From NCBI RefSeq assembly GCF_009909185.1, contig NZ_JAAAMV010000005.1:62001-126000 (forward strand): 64,000 nt of DNA. The letters are read 5' to 3'. This document shows positions 25,250 through 34,582 of the stretch, one piece after another. The stretch is from Paenibacillus glycinis (GTDB taxonomy: Bacteria > Bacillota > Bacilli > Paenibacillales > Paenibacillaceae). The first letter of the stretch is position 1. Every line of letters begins with the position of its first letter. A model generated the notes under the pieces. It was not told the DNA's origin. It ran no database searches and was given only the letters and a program-made list of their open reading frames with translations. The translations under genes were made by a program, and so were the position numbers.

Positions 25250-26659
25250 TTAAGCGCCGATCGCCGGCGCGGGCTGCTCCTGCGGCGCCGGCGCCGGATG
25301 AACGAACGATTTCCTCGCCCATACGCCGCTCTTCCAGCGCGCCAGCATGATCAGCCCCCGCAGCCATTCGTCGACCGTGAACGCGATCCAGATGCCGAGC
25401 AGGCCCATATGCAGGTGGATGCCCAGCCAATAGGCGAGCGGCACGCAGACGCCCCACATGGAGAACACGCCCATCAGCACCGGAAACTTCGCGTCCCCCG
25501 CCGCGCGCAGCGAGTTGATGACGACGATGTTGAACACGCGCCCGGGCTCCAAGACGATCGAGAGGAGAAAGATCGCCCCGCCCATCGCGATGATCTTCGG
25601 ATCATCCGTAAACAGCCCCATGAGCTTGAAGCGGAACAACGAGGTGACCGCGACGACGACGGCCGTGAGCGCGATGCTGATGCGCAGGCTCTTCAGCAGC
25701 CTGAAGTACGCCGCCTTTTTCTCCCCCGCGCCGACCATATGGCCGACGATGATCTCCGTCGCGATGCCGATCGCCGTGGACGAGGCCATGAAGTACAAGC
25801 TGATGTTGAACACGTAGATATGCGCGCTGAGCGCCTGCTGCCCGATGATGTTGACGAAGCTCATGATCATCATGTACTGGGACTGCCAGGCGATCTGCTC
25901 GCCGGCCGCCGGCAGGCCGACGCCGAGGATGCGCTTCACGTGCCGCTTGTCGAAGCGGACGTAATCCTTGAGCCGAATCGGACTCGGCAGGCGCCGATAC
26001 AACAGCAGCAGCAGCACGGCGACGCCGATGATCCGGCTGACGATCGTGGACACCGCCGCCCCCGTCACGCCCCATTCCGGGAATCCCATGTGGCCGAAGA
26101 TGAGCAAATAATTGCCCGTTACGTGGATCAGATTGACGCCGAGCGTGACGAACATGACGTCCCGCGTCCGGCCGTTCGCCCGGATGACCGACGAGACCGC
26201 GTTCGAGATCGCTTCGACCCAGATGAAGCCGCCGATGAATTTCAAATACGTGTTCGCGACCGCGATCTGCGACGGGTCCAGATTCAGCATCCGCATCCAC
26301 TGCTCGCTGAAGCCGAAGAGCGCCAGGCTGACGACCAGGCCGAACATCAGGTTCAGCGTGATGGCCAGCGCGGAGATGCGGCTCGCCGTTTCCTTCTGTC
26401 CCGCGCCCAGATATTGCGTGATCGCCACGCTCGTCCCGATGCCGACGAAGCCGAACATCAAGATGCAGAACACGATGATTTCATTGGATAAGCCGACGGC
26501 GCCGGCGACGCCGTCCGAGATGCGGCTGAGCATGAACACGTCCGCGGTCCCGAGCATCATCCGCAGCACGGAGTCGATGAGAATCGGCCAGGTCAACGCG
26601 AACAAGCTTAATTTTTTCCAAGTCGGGGTGACTTCCCCAGTTCGTTCTATGGCATTCAT
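25250..26659 (-). CDS. MATE family efflux transporter
   Basis: A 469-residue protein with twelve predicted membrane helices. The N-terminal FALTWPILIDSVLRMMLGTADVFMLSRISDG is a MATE first-helix signature, and a second copy of the fold follows near residue 250 (GVGLPAAGEQIAWQSQ). It belongs to a different subgroup from the exporter at 19.1-20.5 kb. Monocistronic with its own terminator. Confidence 0.92.
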   Translation of the reverse strand: MNAIERTGEVTPTWKKLSLFALTWPILIDSVLRMMLGTADVFMLSRISDGVAGAVGLSNEIIVFCILMFGFVGIGTSVAITQYLGAGQKETASRISALAITLNLMFGLVVSLALFGFSEQWMRMLNLDPSQIAVANTYLKFIGGFIWVEAISNAVSSVIRANGRTRDVMFVTLGVNLIHVTGNYLLIFGHMGFPEWGVTGAAVSTIVSRIIGVAVLLLLLYRRLPSPIRLKDYVRFDKRHVKRILGVGLPAAGEQIAWQSQYMMIMSFVNIIGQQALSAHIYVFNISLYFMASSTAIGIATEIIVGHMVGAGEKKAAYFRLLKSLRISIALTAVVVAVTSLFRFKLMGLFTDDPKIIAMGGAIFLLSIVLEPGRVFNIVVINSLRAAGDAKFPVLMGVFSMWGVCVPLAYWLGIHLHMGLLGIWIAFTVDEWLRGLIMLARWKSGVWARKSFVHPAPAPQEQPAPAIGA

Positions 26660-26838
26660 GATGCGTTTATAGCTCCCTATTATAGTAATGACAACGACGC
26701 AAGGCTCAAAGGTCCCCGATCATTATGCCATAAAGTGCTCTCTCTTCGCTTGTCCAATATTTATGTCTTTTGGACGCGGCGTTTGATGGCGCGGGAAGCT
26801 TCTGTTACCATGTTCAATGGAGAGGAGCGATAAACTCT

Positions 26839-27345
26839 ATGATCACGAACCAAAAAACGGGCCGGAACGCCCCTTGTCCTTGCGGAAGCGGCATCAAGTA
26901 CAAGAAATGCTGCCTGCCCGCGCAAGAAGCCGCCCGGACGAAGCGCCTCGCCGCTCAGTCCCCGGGCGCGATCGCCGCGCACGCCGTGCCGGAATCGCTT
27001 ACGGAAATGCATGCATCCGTTGATCGCATAGCTTGGACCCAGCCCCAATACGGCGATATCGCCAGAGAGCTCGTCCCTCATCTCGCGCAGCGCTATTCAT
27101 GGGACGAGATCCATGCGACGATCTTGATCTGGTTCGCCTACTCGCGCGAGCAAGCGCCGGTCGTGCAGAAGCCGGGCATCGTATTCGCCGCGCTGGAGTA
27201 CAGCCTGTCCATCCTCGCGGGACGCCCTAACGTCACCAAAGCGGAAGTCGCGAAGCGTTACGAAGTATCGGCCGGAAGCGTGTCCAAGCGCATCGGCGAG
27301 CTGGCTCCCTACGTGGAGCGCACGCTCGAAGCCATGGCAAGCTAG
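26839..27345 (+). CDS. SEC-C motif protein with helical domain
   Basis: A 168-residue protein whose N-terminus carries a zinc-binding SEC-C motif, NAPCPCGSGIKYKKCC (residues 9-24). The rest is a helical domain resembling DUF6398, ending in an HTH-like segment (TKAEVAKRYEVSAGSVSKRIGEL). The start is ATG 26839; in-frame codons upstream lack a ribosome site. SEC-C motifs bind zinc and often contact ribosome- or SecB-associated partners. The specific role is unknown. Confidence 0.82.
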   Translation: MITNQKTGRNAPCPCGSGIKYKKCCLPAQEAARTKRLAAQSPGAIAAHAVPESLTEMHASVDRIAWTQPQYGDIARELVPHLAQRYSWDEIHATILIWFAYSREQAPVVQKPGIVFAALEYSLSILAGRPNVTKAEVAKRYEVSAGSVSKRIGELAPYVERTLEAMAS

Positions 27346-27386
27346 CATGGGCGGGAATTCATTCCCGCTTCCGCCCCAATCGCCAT

Positions 27387-27436
27387 AGAAGGAGCTGCCC
27401 CGGTCATCCGTCATGACCAGCGGGGCAGCTCCTTCT
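27387..27436. terminator. Long hairpin between converging SEC-C and AAA genes
   Basis: A 15-bp stem (AGAAGGAGCTGCCCC at 27387-27401, mirrored at 27422-27436) encloses GGTCAT / ATGACC. It lies between two converging genes and could end transcription from both sides, although the T-tracts are short. Confidence 0.6.
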
Positions 27437-27516
27437 TGCGTTCGGACGGCATGCCGGGAACCCTCCCGTCTCCTGCTATCGCACTCCATCCGCCCGTCTT
27501 GCGCCGACATGCCGGA

Positions 27517-28821
27517 TTACAGGAATCCGAGCTTTCTCGCCTCGTTATCCGTCATCCATTCGCGGCTGCGCCCTTTGGAATAGTCCGTCTTCATCTCGCC
27601 GACGAGGCGCTCCAGATTCACGGCATGCTCGTAGTGCATCTGAAGCGCGGCGGAAGCGTACAGCTCGCTCAGCTGGGCCAGCGTGAAGCCCTCCGTCGCG
27701 CGAGCCGCGCGGGATACGGACTCCTCGTCCACGAGGCGGTTCAGCCCTTTATACGACAGATAAGCCCGGCGCAGCGTCTCGTTGGGCGACTTCACCTCGT
27801 AGGCGCGGTCGAACCGGCCGGCGCGATTCATGAGGGCCGGATCGATTTTCTCCGGATAGTTGGTCGTCCCGACGAGGTAGATGCCATCCTTCGACGTCGC
27901 GCCGTCCAGCGTGTTCAGGAAGTACGAGCGGCAGGACGCCGGCATGGAGTCGATGTCCTCGATGACGAGCACCATCGGCGCCATTTGCACGGCCGCGGCG
28001 AACACTTCCTGGATCGAACCGCTATTCGTATACTCCGTGATCTGCCAATACGCGATCGGGGCGCTGGCGGTGGTGGAGATGGACTTGACGAGCGTCGTTT
28101 TGCCGTTGCCCGGCTTGCCGTACAGCAGGATGCCCCGCTTGTACGGGATTCCGTACGTCAGGAAGAACGAACGGTCCTTCGAGAAGAACTCGTCGACCGA
28201 ACGGTAGATCTGCGTCTTGAGCTCCTCGTCCATGAACACGTCGCTGCGGGTGACGGGCGACGCCGCCCTCTCGCGGCTTTGCTCCAAGCCGTCCTTGGTA
28301 TCGGTGAAGACGACCACCTTCGGGTCCGCCAGCTGCCGCTCGCGCATCTCCTCCAGAAACCGGATCATGCCCTCGTCGTTCTCGCCGAAGATCAGGTTCT
28401 CGCACCCGATGCCGTGCATCGTCAGACGGGGAACCCGGGCCATCGCGACGCGATGCGCCGGATAGACGAACAGGTTGTTGCGAACGGCGGGCCGGATGGC
28501 GTAGCCCATGCTCTTGGTATCGGGATCCGTCGTGTATTCGAACACGCTCGTCTCGACGAGGTCGAACAGGCTTGCCGCATGCTCGACCCCCTCGTAGCCG
28601 CTGGAGACGTCCGTCTCCAGGCCGTTCCACACTTCATTGCCGTCGTCCTGGTCATAGAGCCGGAACGCCGTCCCGAAGCGGCCGTTCAGAAAATCGACGA
28701 TCGCCTGCACGACCGCGATGTAGTTGAAGTACCCGGACGTGTCCAGCGCATCGCCGCCGTTCCTGCCGGACCGGGCGATAAACGGCGGCGTCTTCGTAAT
28801 CGGAATAAGCTGTCTATTCAT
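27517..28821 (-). CDS. AAA ATPase linked to RtcB
   Basis: A 434-residue AAA+ protein. After a ~190-residue N-terminal domain that I do not recognise come Walker A GKPGNGKTT (235-243), Walker B VLVIEDID (284-291), and a sensor-1/arginine-finger stretch (GTTNYPEKIDPALMNRAGRFDR). The core resembles BCS1/CDC48-type classical AAA domains. Its start lies 7 bp after the rtcB stop, so it shares that operon. A remodelling or chaperone role for RNA-protein complexes is inference; AAA genes beside RtcB have been noted in comparative genomics of RNA repair. Confidence 0.88.
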   Translation of the reverse strand: MNRQLIPITKTPPFIARSGRNGGDALDTSGYFNYIAVVQAIVDFLNGRFGTAFRLYDQDDGNEVWNGLETDVSSGYEGVEHAASLFDLVETSVFEYTTDPDTKSMGYAIRPAVRNNLFVYPAHRVAMARVPRLTMHGIGCENLIFGENDEGMIRFLEEMRERQLADPKVVVFTDTKDGLEQSRERAASPVTRSDVFMDEELKTQIYRSVDEFFSKDRSFFLTYGIPYKRGILLYGKPGNGKTTLVKSISTTASAPIAYWQITEYTNSGSIQEVFAAAVQMAPMVLVIEDIDSMPASCRSYFLNTLDGATSKDGIYLVGTTNYPEKIDPALMNRAGRFDRAYEVKSPNETLRRAYLSYKGLNRLVDEESVSRAARATEGFTLAQLSELYASAALQMHYEHAVNLERLVGEMKTDYSKGRSREWMTDNEARKLGFL

Positions 28822-28828
28822 GTTCGCG

Positions 28829-30253
28829 TTACACTCCCTTTACGGCCGCGAGCGGCCGGCATTTGGCGACGACGTCGGCCAGCCTGGCGCTGACGACGCT
28901 GTCGATGATTTGATCGACGTCTTTGTATGCTTGCGGCGATTCGTCGAGGATGGCTTCCAGTCCCTTGTGGTTGACGACGATCTCGTCCTCCCGGCCGATT
29001 CGCAGGGAGGATGCGAACTCATCTACCGTAACCAGCTGCTTGGTCGCGTTGCGCGAACGGAGCCTTCCCGCGCCGTGGCAGATGGAATGGTAGTTCCGCT
29101 CGCCTTCCGGCGCGCCTACCATCAAGTAGGACGCCGTCCCCATCGAGCCGGGAATGAGCGCGGGATGCCCCGTCTCGCGGTACGGCTCCGGATTGTCCGG
29201 ATGCCCGGCCGGCAGCGCCTTCGTCGTGCCCTTGCGGTGCACGAAGAGCGCTTCCTCGCCGCGGCTTTCCTCGCCGGCGTAGTTGTGCATCAGGTCGTAC
29301 AAGGTCCGCAGCTCGGCTTGCGCGCCGAAGATTTCCTTGCACGCGTCGCGGACGGCGAAGGCCATCAGATGCCGATTCGCCACGGCGAAATTGAGCGCGG
29401 ATTTCATCAGGTTGGCGTAATTCAAGCCGGCCTCGCTGGCGAGCGGCGCGAACACGAGCTTCGGATCGCTCGTGCCCAGCCCCAGCCGGTGCATCGTCTT
29501 GACGACCTCGGAGCCGCTGTACTGGTTGACCGCGCCGCCCCAGGCCCGGGAGCCGGAGTGGATCATGACGGCGACTTGCCCGTCCTGCAGCCCCCAGCTC
29601 TCCGCGATCCGGCGGTTCGCCTCGTTCACGCTGATCGCCTGCACCTCGATAAAATGATTGCCGCCGCCCAACGTGCCCAGCTGGCGGTGCGCGCGATGCC
29701 AGACCGTCTCCGGGATGCGGTTCAGCGCGTCCTCGTCATAGTGGAAGCGGCTGCTCTCGACATGCGTCAGCGAGGTCGCCTTCCGCGGCGTGTACGCATC
29801 CGGCACGTATTTGCCCGGCAGGCCGTGCAGTCCTTCACGCAAGACGTCCTCCAGCCGAATGTCGGAGAAATAGCCGCGCGCGTGATTCTCCACCGGGATC
29901 CGCTTCTCGATGGCCTTGACCAGCTTGCGCCGGAGCTTCACGTCCCGCAGGTCGCGCTCGTGCAGGTTCGTCAGATGGACGCGCATGCCGCAGCCGATGT
30001 CGCTGCCGACGATGGACGGCGAGACGAAGCCGTCCTCCGCGCCCCAGACCGCGGTCGTGCCGATGCACGTGCCGACGCCGACATGGGCGTCGGGCGTGTA
30101 GCTCATATAGCGGATGTTCGGAATTTGCAGGTTATTGTTCGCCATCTCGAGCACCTTGGCTCCCATGGCGTGAAACAGCTTGTCGTGGGCGAAGACGTGC
30201 AAATCGCCGGCAGGCAGATCGATTCGCCGATAGTAAGGGTTGTTCGTATTCAT
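28829..30253 (-). CDS. rtcB: RNA-splicing ligase RtcB
   Basis: A 474-residue 3'-phosphate RNA ligase that joins 2',3'-cyclic phosphate or 3'-phosphate ends to 5'-OH ends using GTP and Mn2+. Manganese ligands and motifs visible are SDIGCGM (84-90), GTLGGGNHF (193-201), HSGSR (232-236), GSMGTASY (369-376) and CHGAGR, whose His393 is the guanylylation site. No RtcA cyclase or RtcR regulator is nearby. The gene has its own strong promoter, a leader ORF and an intrinsic terminator 59 bp upstream, and is followed by the AAA gene. Confidence 0.95.
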   Translation of the reverse strand: MNTNNPYYRRIDLPAGDLHVFAHDKLFHAMGAKVLEMANNNLQIPNIRYMSYTPDAHVGVGTCIGTTAVWGAEDGFVSPSIVGSDIGCGMRVHLTNLHERDLRDVKLRRKLVKAIEKRIPVENHARGYFSDIRLEDVLREGLHGLPGKYVPDAYTPRKATSLTHVESSRFHYDEDALNRIPETVWHRAHRQLGTLGGGNHFIEVQAISVNEANRRIAESWGLQDGQVAVMIHSGSRAWGGAVNQYSGSEVVKTMHRLGLGTSDPKLVFAPLASEAGLNYANLMKSALNFAVANRHLMAFAVRDACKEIFGAQAELRTLYDLMHNYAGEESRGEEALFVHRKGTTKALPAGHPDNPEPYRETGHPALIPGSMGTASYLMVGAPEGERNYHSICHGAGRLRSRNATKQLVTVDEFASSLRIGREDEIVVNHKGLEAILDESPQAYKDVDQIIDSVVSARLADVVAKCRPLAAVKGV

Positions 30254-30318
30254 CTGTTCGTGTGTTTCCTCTCGTGATTAAAATAAGTGCGGCCGCCTGC
30301 TCTAGGGCAGCGCGGATG

Positions 30319-30360
30319 AAAAAACGCAAAAAGACCGCAAGCGTCATCGCTCACGGTCTT
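30319..30360 (-). terminator. Intrinsic terminator in the rtcB leader (candidate attenuator)
   Basis: AAGACCG (30331-30337) pairs with CGGTCTT (30354-30360) with an inner GCG/CGC helix and loop TCAT. On the minus strand TTTTT, GCG and then TTTTTT follow. It is after the 32-codon leader ORF and before rtcB, not after pnkp alone, which suggests attenuation. Confidence 0.75.
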
Positions 30361-30425
30361 CGCGCAACATGAATGGCAGGGGACATCCCGACGCCCCAGA
30401 TTCGCATCCGGGCGGGAACGGCTCC

Positions 30426-30524
30426 TTACTTTCCGATTGCTTGGGCCCGTAGAGGCCGAAGGACAATGAACGGGATATTCGGTTGCGGCAGTGCGACGTC
30501 GAGACGTTGTAGCATGGCGGTCAT
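30426..30524 (-). CDS. 32-residue leader peptide upstream of rtcB
   Basis: ATG 30524 follows an AAGGAGG (30540-30534) by 9 nt and opens 32 codons ending at TAA (30428-30426). The peptide begins MTAMLQRLDVALPQPNIPF and ends IGK; it has four prolines and three arginines with no poly-codon run. It is transcribed from a consensus promoter and followed 66 nt later by an intrinsic terminator, the classic layout of ribosome-mediated attenuation. No similar leader is known to me for rtcB; function is inference. Confidence 0.6.
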   Translation of the reverse strand: MTAMLQRLDVALPQPNIPFIVLRPLRAQAIGK

Positions 30525-30559
30525 GGCCCTCGGCCTCCTTTCTGGTTATGATGGTGTTA

Positions 30560-30588
30560 ATCATAAGAGCTCAGGCAATGATTGTCAA
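30560..30588 (-). promoter_or_regulatory. Consensus sigma-A promoter of the rtcB-AAA operon
   Basis: A perfect -35, TTGACA (30588-30583), a 17-bp spacer, and TATGAT (30565-30560). The start point would be near 30553, 29 nt before the leader ATG. It lies 58 bp downstream of the pnkp stop. Confidence 0.9.
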
Positions 30589-30645
30589 TCACGAAATCAA
30601 AAAAAGTAATTGGCGGCATTAATATTTTTTATCGGTAAAGATCGG

Positions 30646-33237
30646 TTACAGCCTTGGGTCGAAATCCTTCTCTTTGGCGACCTCGAAGAGCAGGTTGGCC
30701 GCCGCCTGCCTGTAGGCTTCGTGATCCGGCGCGATCTCGCCCAGCTTGACCTCGAGCATCGCCCGGCCCAGACGGTGCTCGTTCGCGGACGCCCGCAGCT
30801 TGGCGGCGATGCTTTTCTGCTTCATCAGCTTGCCGTACTTGTGCGGAAAAGCGTAATCGTAACCGTAAACGATCGAGAGATAGCCGGGGTTGCGCACCTT
30901 TAGATACGGCACGGAGCCCGGCAGCTCCCGCTCCGGTTTGACGACGATGCCTTCCATGCCGTTCTCCGCGGTCAGCTTGGCGAAGAACCCTTCCGCCCGT
31001 TCGTAAGCATCCGCGGCGTTCGGATCCAGCACCAGGCATTCGTCATCCGATAGGAACCGGTAGATGTCCGATGTGCGGCCTTCCGGAAAACGTTCCTCCC
31101 CGCTTGCGAGCACTTCTTTCAGGATCGCGAACGGCTTGTAGTCCAGCTCCGCATCCCCGCCGTACAGCTCCAGCTGCCGGGCGTACACGCGGTAGGCTTC
31201 GTCATGCCGCGCCAACGGAACGTACGCTTCCCGAATCTCGCGCAGATACTTGTAGTTCTGGTACAACTGCGTCCCGAATTTGTCGCTCAGCGCCTCTTTC
31301 GCCAGATGATGCTGCTCCTTCTCGAAGCCGCTCGCCTCGAACCGGGACATGAGCGCGCCTAGCGCTTCTTCGAACCCGTTGCGCTTCAAGAAATCCAGCT
31401 CGGTCTCGAGCGCCTTGGCGATCGGCCGGAACTGCCGCTCGATGAGACCGTCCCCCAGCGCTTTCCACGGCAGCAGCTCGCCGTCCAGCATGAGCACGGC
31501 CAAGCCTTCCCTCGCCATGTACGCGCCAAACCGCGCCAGCAGCCGCTCGTAGACGGGCGCCAGGTCGACGGATTGGATCTTGTAGCCGTTCCGGCTGACC
31601 GCATAGCACGCTTCCGGATCGGGGTGCAGGTAGACGTTGCAGCGCGAGCCCATGTACTTCGGCTGCAGCACGACTTCGGACGCGCCGCGCTCGGCGAAGT
31701 ATTGCAGTCCCTTCCGCAGCGACTCCAGCTCCCCGGCAGTCTCGTCCTTGTCCGCCGGCGACATCGTCCCCGAGATGAAATTGACCCGGTTCCGCGAGAT
31801 GTAACGGAGCCTGCGGACCGCTTCGTCGTCGAGCTCCAGCAGCGACACTTTCTTGACTTCCCGGAACAGAATCGGCAATTCTTCCCGGACCGCCGCCGTC
31901 TGCGACTTATGGCTCCTGAAGAACGGCTTCGTCGCGATGCGGACCGAGGTCAGCAGGTTGCCGTGCGCGCTCCCCGTATCGAGATGGAGCTTGTTCTTGA
32001 TGCGAAATGCCTGCTTGGCCGCGATGTGCCCGAACAGATGGTACGGATGATTGCCGACCGCTTCGCGGCGGAGGAATGCCAGCTGTTCCTCGGCGGCGCT
32101 GCCGCGATCCAAGCGGAAGTTGCGCTGATGGCGGATCGAATTCGCGTCCAGCTTGCCGATGTATTTGTTCTGGCAGGGCGCGTGCGTGACGTAGAAGGAC
32201 GGCCCGTAATCGCCCACGAAGCGATAGAACGGCCGGGCGGATTCCGTCAGCTCCGCGAATTTGGCGAACAGCGCATCATCCTCCGCCAACGCCTGCACGG
32301 AATCGAAGTAGCTGCGCAGCAGCTCCGGATCTGCGCCTTGAATATCGCCTAACAGGTACTTGTAGACGAAGTTCTCGTGATTGCCGAGCACGAACAGAAA
32401 ATGCTCCCGGTTCGCGTGCAGGAACTCCACGATCTCGCGCGTCTGCCCGCCTTTGTCGATCCAGTCGCCGGCCAGGATCACCTTCGTGTCCCGCACTTTG
32501 TCCGTCGCGGTGACGATTCCGCCTTCGACGCGGTATCCATAATCGCGCAGCAATCCTTGCAGTTCCTGCACGCACTCGTGCACGTCGCCGACCACGATAT
32601 AACCCCGGTCCTGCGGCAGCGCCGCGCTCCGGTAGTCCTCCCAATCCTGGACCGCAACCCGGTAGCCGGGATTCGGCCGTCCTGCGGCGGGGTCGTAGAA
32701 ATCCTTGGCCCGAATCTTATGAATCTGCCCGTAATCCTCGCGGGACAAGACGGGCAGCACGTCTTGGCGCAGCCGGTTCAGATGGTTCGAGATGATCTTC
32801 TTCGACCGCTCCGACACGTAGTAATCTTCCCGCTTGCGGTAATCGAACAGAATGACTTCCACGTTGTAGTTGTTCGCCTGCGCGATCTCGCGCGCCTTGG
32901 CGCGGAAGTCCTCCGCCAGCCCGGTCGTGTCCACGACGACGAATTCGGCGTTGATCGGGAACGACGTCACGAGTTTCAATCGCTCGAACAACAGCTGGAA
33001 CGTAAGCGAGCTCGCCTCCAGCATGACCTGGGCGTACTTGTCGTAATCATGGCCCAGCAGCTCCTGGCGCATCGCGTCGGAGGACAAATACTGCACGTTC
33101 GCGCGCAGCCCGCGGGAACCATCCTCCAGCTTCAGCTTCAGCTGCGGCATCAGCACTTCCTTGGCAAACGTCGTTTTGCCGCATTCCGTCGCTCCGACGA
33201 GCAGGAAAATCGTATGCAGCCGCGTTTGAATTTCCAT
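30646..33237 (-). CDS. pnkp: Polynucleotide kinase-phosphatase-ligase Pnkp
   Basis: An 863-residue three-module RNA-repair enzyme. The kinase has the P-loop GATECGKTT (15-23, Lys21). The phosphatase carries GDVHE (217-221), GDWIDKGG (257-264) and GNHE (285-288), the binuclear metallophosphoesterase motifs. The adenylyltransferase module has the ligase motif KYMGSR with Lys527. It heals 2',3'-cyclic phosphate and 5'-OH ends; sealing needs the partner Hen1, whose stop codon directly abuts this start. The P-loop residues TEC and the Glu at 221 are less usual but compatible with the folds. Confidence 0.95.
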   Translation of the reverse strand: MEIQTRLHTIFLLVGATECGKTTFAKEVLMPQLKLKLEDGSRGLRANVQYLSSDAMRQELLGHDYDKYAQVMLEASSLTFQLLFERLKLVTSFPINAEFVVVDTTGLAEDFRAKAREIAQANNYNVEVILFDYRKREDYYVSERSKKIISNHLNRLRQDVLPVLSREDYGQIHKIRAKDFYDPAAGRPNPGYRVAVQDWEDYRSAALPQDRGYIVVGDVHECVQELQGLLRDYGYRVEGGIVTATDKVRDTKVILAGDWIDKGGQTREIVEFLHANREHFLFVLGNHENFVYKYLLGDIQGADPELLRSYFDSVQALAEDDALFAKFAELTESARPFYRFVGDYGPSFYVTHAPCQNKYIGKLDANSIRHQRNFRLDRGSAAEEQLAFLRREAVGNHPYHLFGHIAAKQAFRIKNKLHLDTGSAHGNLLTSVRIATKPFFRSHKSQTAAVREELPILFREVKKVSLLELDDEAVRRLRYISRNRVNFISGTMSPADKDETAGELESLRKGLQYFAERGASEVVLQPKYMGSRCNVYLHPDPEACYAVSRNGYKIQSVDLAPVYERLLARFGAYMAREGLAVLMLDGELLPWKALGDGLIERQFRPIAKALETELDFLKRNGFEEALGALMSRFEASGFEKEQHHLAKEALSDKFGTQLYQNYKYLREIREAYVPLARHDEAYRVYARQLELYGGDAELDYKPFAILKEVLASGEERFPEGRTSDIYRFLSDDECLVLDPNAADAYERAEGFFAKLTAENGMEGIVVKPERELPGSVPYLKVRNPGYLSIVYGYDYAFPHKYGKLMKQKSIAAKLRASANEHRLGRAMLEVKLGEIAPDHEAYRQAAANLLFEVAKEKDFDPRL

Positions 33238-34512
33238 CTACTTCCCCTCCTCTCTCCGGACGATGACGCCCTGCGTCGTATGAATGCCGTCCACGCGGTC
33301 GCCGATCGCGACGAATTCGCAGCTCACGGCGGCTTCCCGCAGCGTCTCCGCGAACCATGCCCGGAACGCGGACTCGCCCATCTCCCACTTATGATCGTCG
33401 TGGCGGAACTCCTCCAGCTCGTAGAACCGGTTGAAATCGGCGTTCGGCGTCGTCACGATCAGCCGGTCGAAGTCCACCGCTTCGCATAGCTGCCGGATGA
33501 GCGCCGCAGCTTCCTGCTCCGGCATATGCTCGATGACTTCCGTCACTATCACGTCCACGCGCTCGCCGTTGTACGTCTCCAGAAACCGATCGGTCGAGGA
33601 GAACGTCGCGATGTTGCCGACCTCCCGCGCCGCGGCTTTGCGCTTCACCGTTTCGAGCAGCTCTTCGTTCAAGTCGACCGCGTAATAGCTGCTCTCGATC
33701 TTGTTTGCAAACGGAAGCGCATAGAACCCTTCGCCGCAGCCGACGTCCAGGATGGACTTGTCGAAGGAAAGCGCGCCCGCGATGAAATTGCGCCGCTGCA
33801 TGGCGGTCCCGCCGTATTCCAGCGCGATGGCGTATCTGTCCGTCCGCTCGATCTCCGCCTTGTACTTCTTGAAGCGCTCGCGCGTGGACAGGAAGTTCCT
33901 CGCGAACAGGCTGCGGATGTAGAAGGGCGCGTCGATGACGTTCAGGCTGCGGACGTATTTATCCAGAATCGCGTCGGAGACGTCGATATACTCGTCGCCG
34001 AGCAGCGACAGGAACAGGCACAGCACGCTGACGACATGCAGCAGGTGATAGAGGCTTTTGCGCGTGGCCACGGTCAGCGTGTAGCTTTTGTGCGCCCGAT
34101 GCTCCAGCTTGAACGCGCATTCCTTCATATGCTTCTCGAAAAACTCGATGTACCGCACCCGGTCCACGTGGACGAGGCTGATGAAGAAGGCGTGCTCGTA
34201 GCCTTCCGCGTCCCGTTCGTCCCGCGCCTTGAACGGCGCGGAGAAAAACTCGTTGATCGCGTTCAGCGGAAACAGCGGCGTGTTGTAGCGCGAGACGTTG
34301 AGGTACTCGAAGCTCTCATTCTCGTGCTGCTTATAGGAAATGTCGTTGCTCGCGTCCTTGAAATAGACGTTGAACGCCGTCGCCGTCTCGTCCGAATACC
34401 AGCCGTACGCCATGCCTTTGCGGACCGGGCGCAGCTGCATGCCGGTGCCGGGGTTCTTCTTGATCAGAAACGTGAATTGCGGGTTGGCGGAGCTTACTTG
34501 CACGATGGCCAA
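33238..34512 (-). CDS. hen1: Bacterial Hen1, 3'-terminal RNA ribose 2'-O-methyltransferase
   Basis: A 424-residue protein in two parts: an N-terminal domain (about 1-235) that in Clostridium thermocellum activates the Pnkp ligase, and a C-terminal methyltransferase with SAM motif DVGCGEG (256-262), metal-binding EVIEH (325-329) and RHDDHKWEM (370-378). It methylates the 2'-OH at the repaired end so that the RNA resists a second cut at the same site. The start is TTG 34512 after GAAAGGAAGATTCCA. It is coupled directly to pnkp, forming a Pnkp/Hen1 heterotetramer. Confidence 0.94.
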   Translation of the reverse strand: MAIVQVSSANPQFTFLIKKNPGTGMQLRPVRKGMAYGWYSDETATAFNVYFKDASNDISYKQHENESFEYLNVSRYNTPLFPLNAINEFFSAPFKARDERDAEGYEHAFFISLVHVDRVRYIEFFEKHMKECAFKLEHRAHKSYTLTVATRKSLYHLLHVVSVLCLFLSLLGDEYIDVSDAILDKYVRSLNVIDAPFYIRSLFARNFLSTRERFKKYKAEIERTDRYAIALEYGGTAMQRRNFIAGALSFDKSILDVGCGEGFYALPFANKIESSYYAVDLNEELLETVKRKAAAREVGNIATFSSTDRFLETYNGERVDVIVTEVIEHMPEQEAAALIRQLCEAVDFDRLIVTTPNADFNRFYELEEFRHDDHKWEMGESAFRAWFAETLREAAVSCEFVAIGDRVDGIHTTQGVIVRREEGK

Positions 34513-34533
34513 TGGAATCTTCCTTTCTTCTAG

Positions 34534-34568
34534 GAGACTGCGTCAGATCCGACGCCGACCGCAGTCTC
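34534..34568 (-). other. Hairpin between the helical-repeat gene and hen1
   Basis: GAGACTGCG (34534-34542) pairs with CGCAGTCTC (34560-34568). It lies in the 70-bp gap and is not followed by a T-tract, so it may set relative expression by mRNA processing. Confidence 0.45.
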
Positions 34569-34582
34569 TTTCTCTACCGGTC

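Noticed and set aside
30250-30564. A 104-codon minus-strand frame upstream of rtcB
   Set aside because: It runs through the terminator hairpin and lacks a ribosome site; the 32-codon frame inside has a perfect one.
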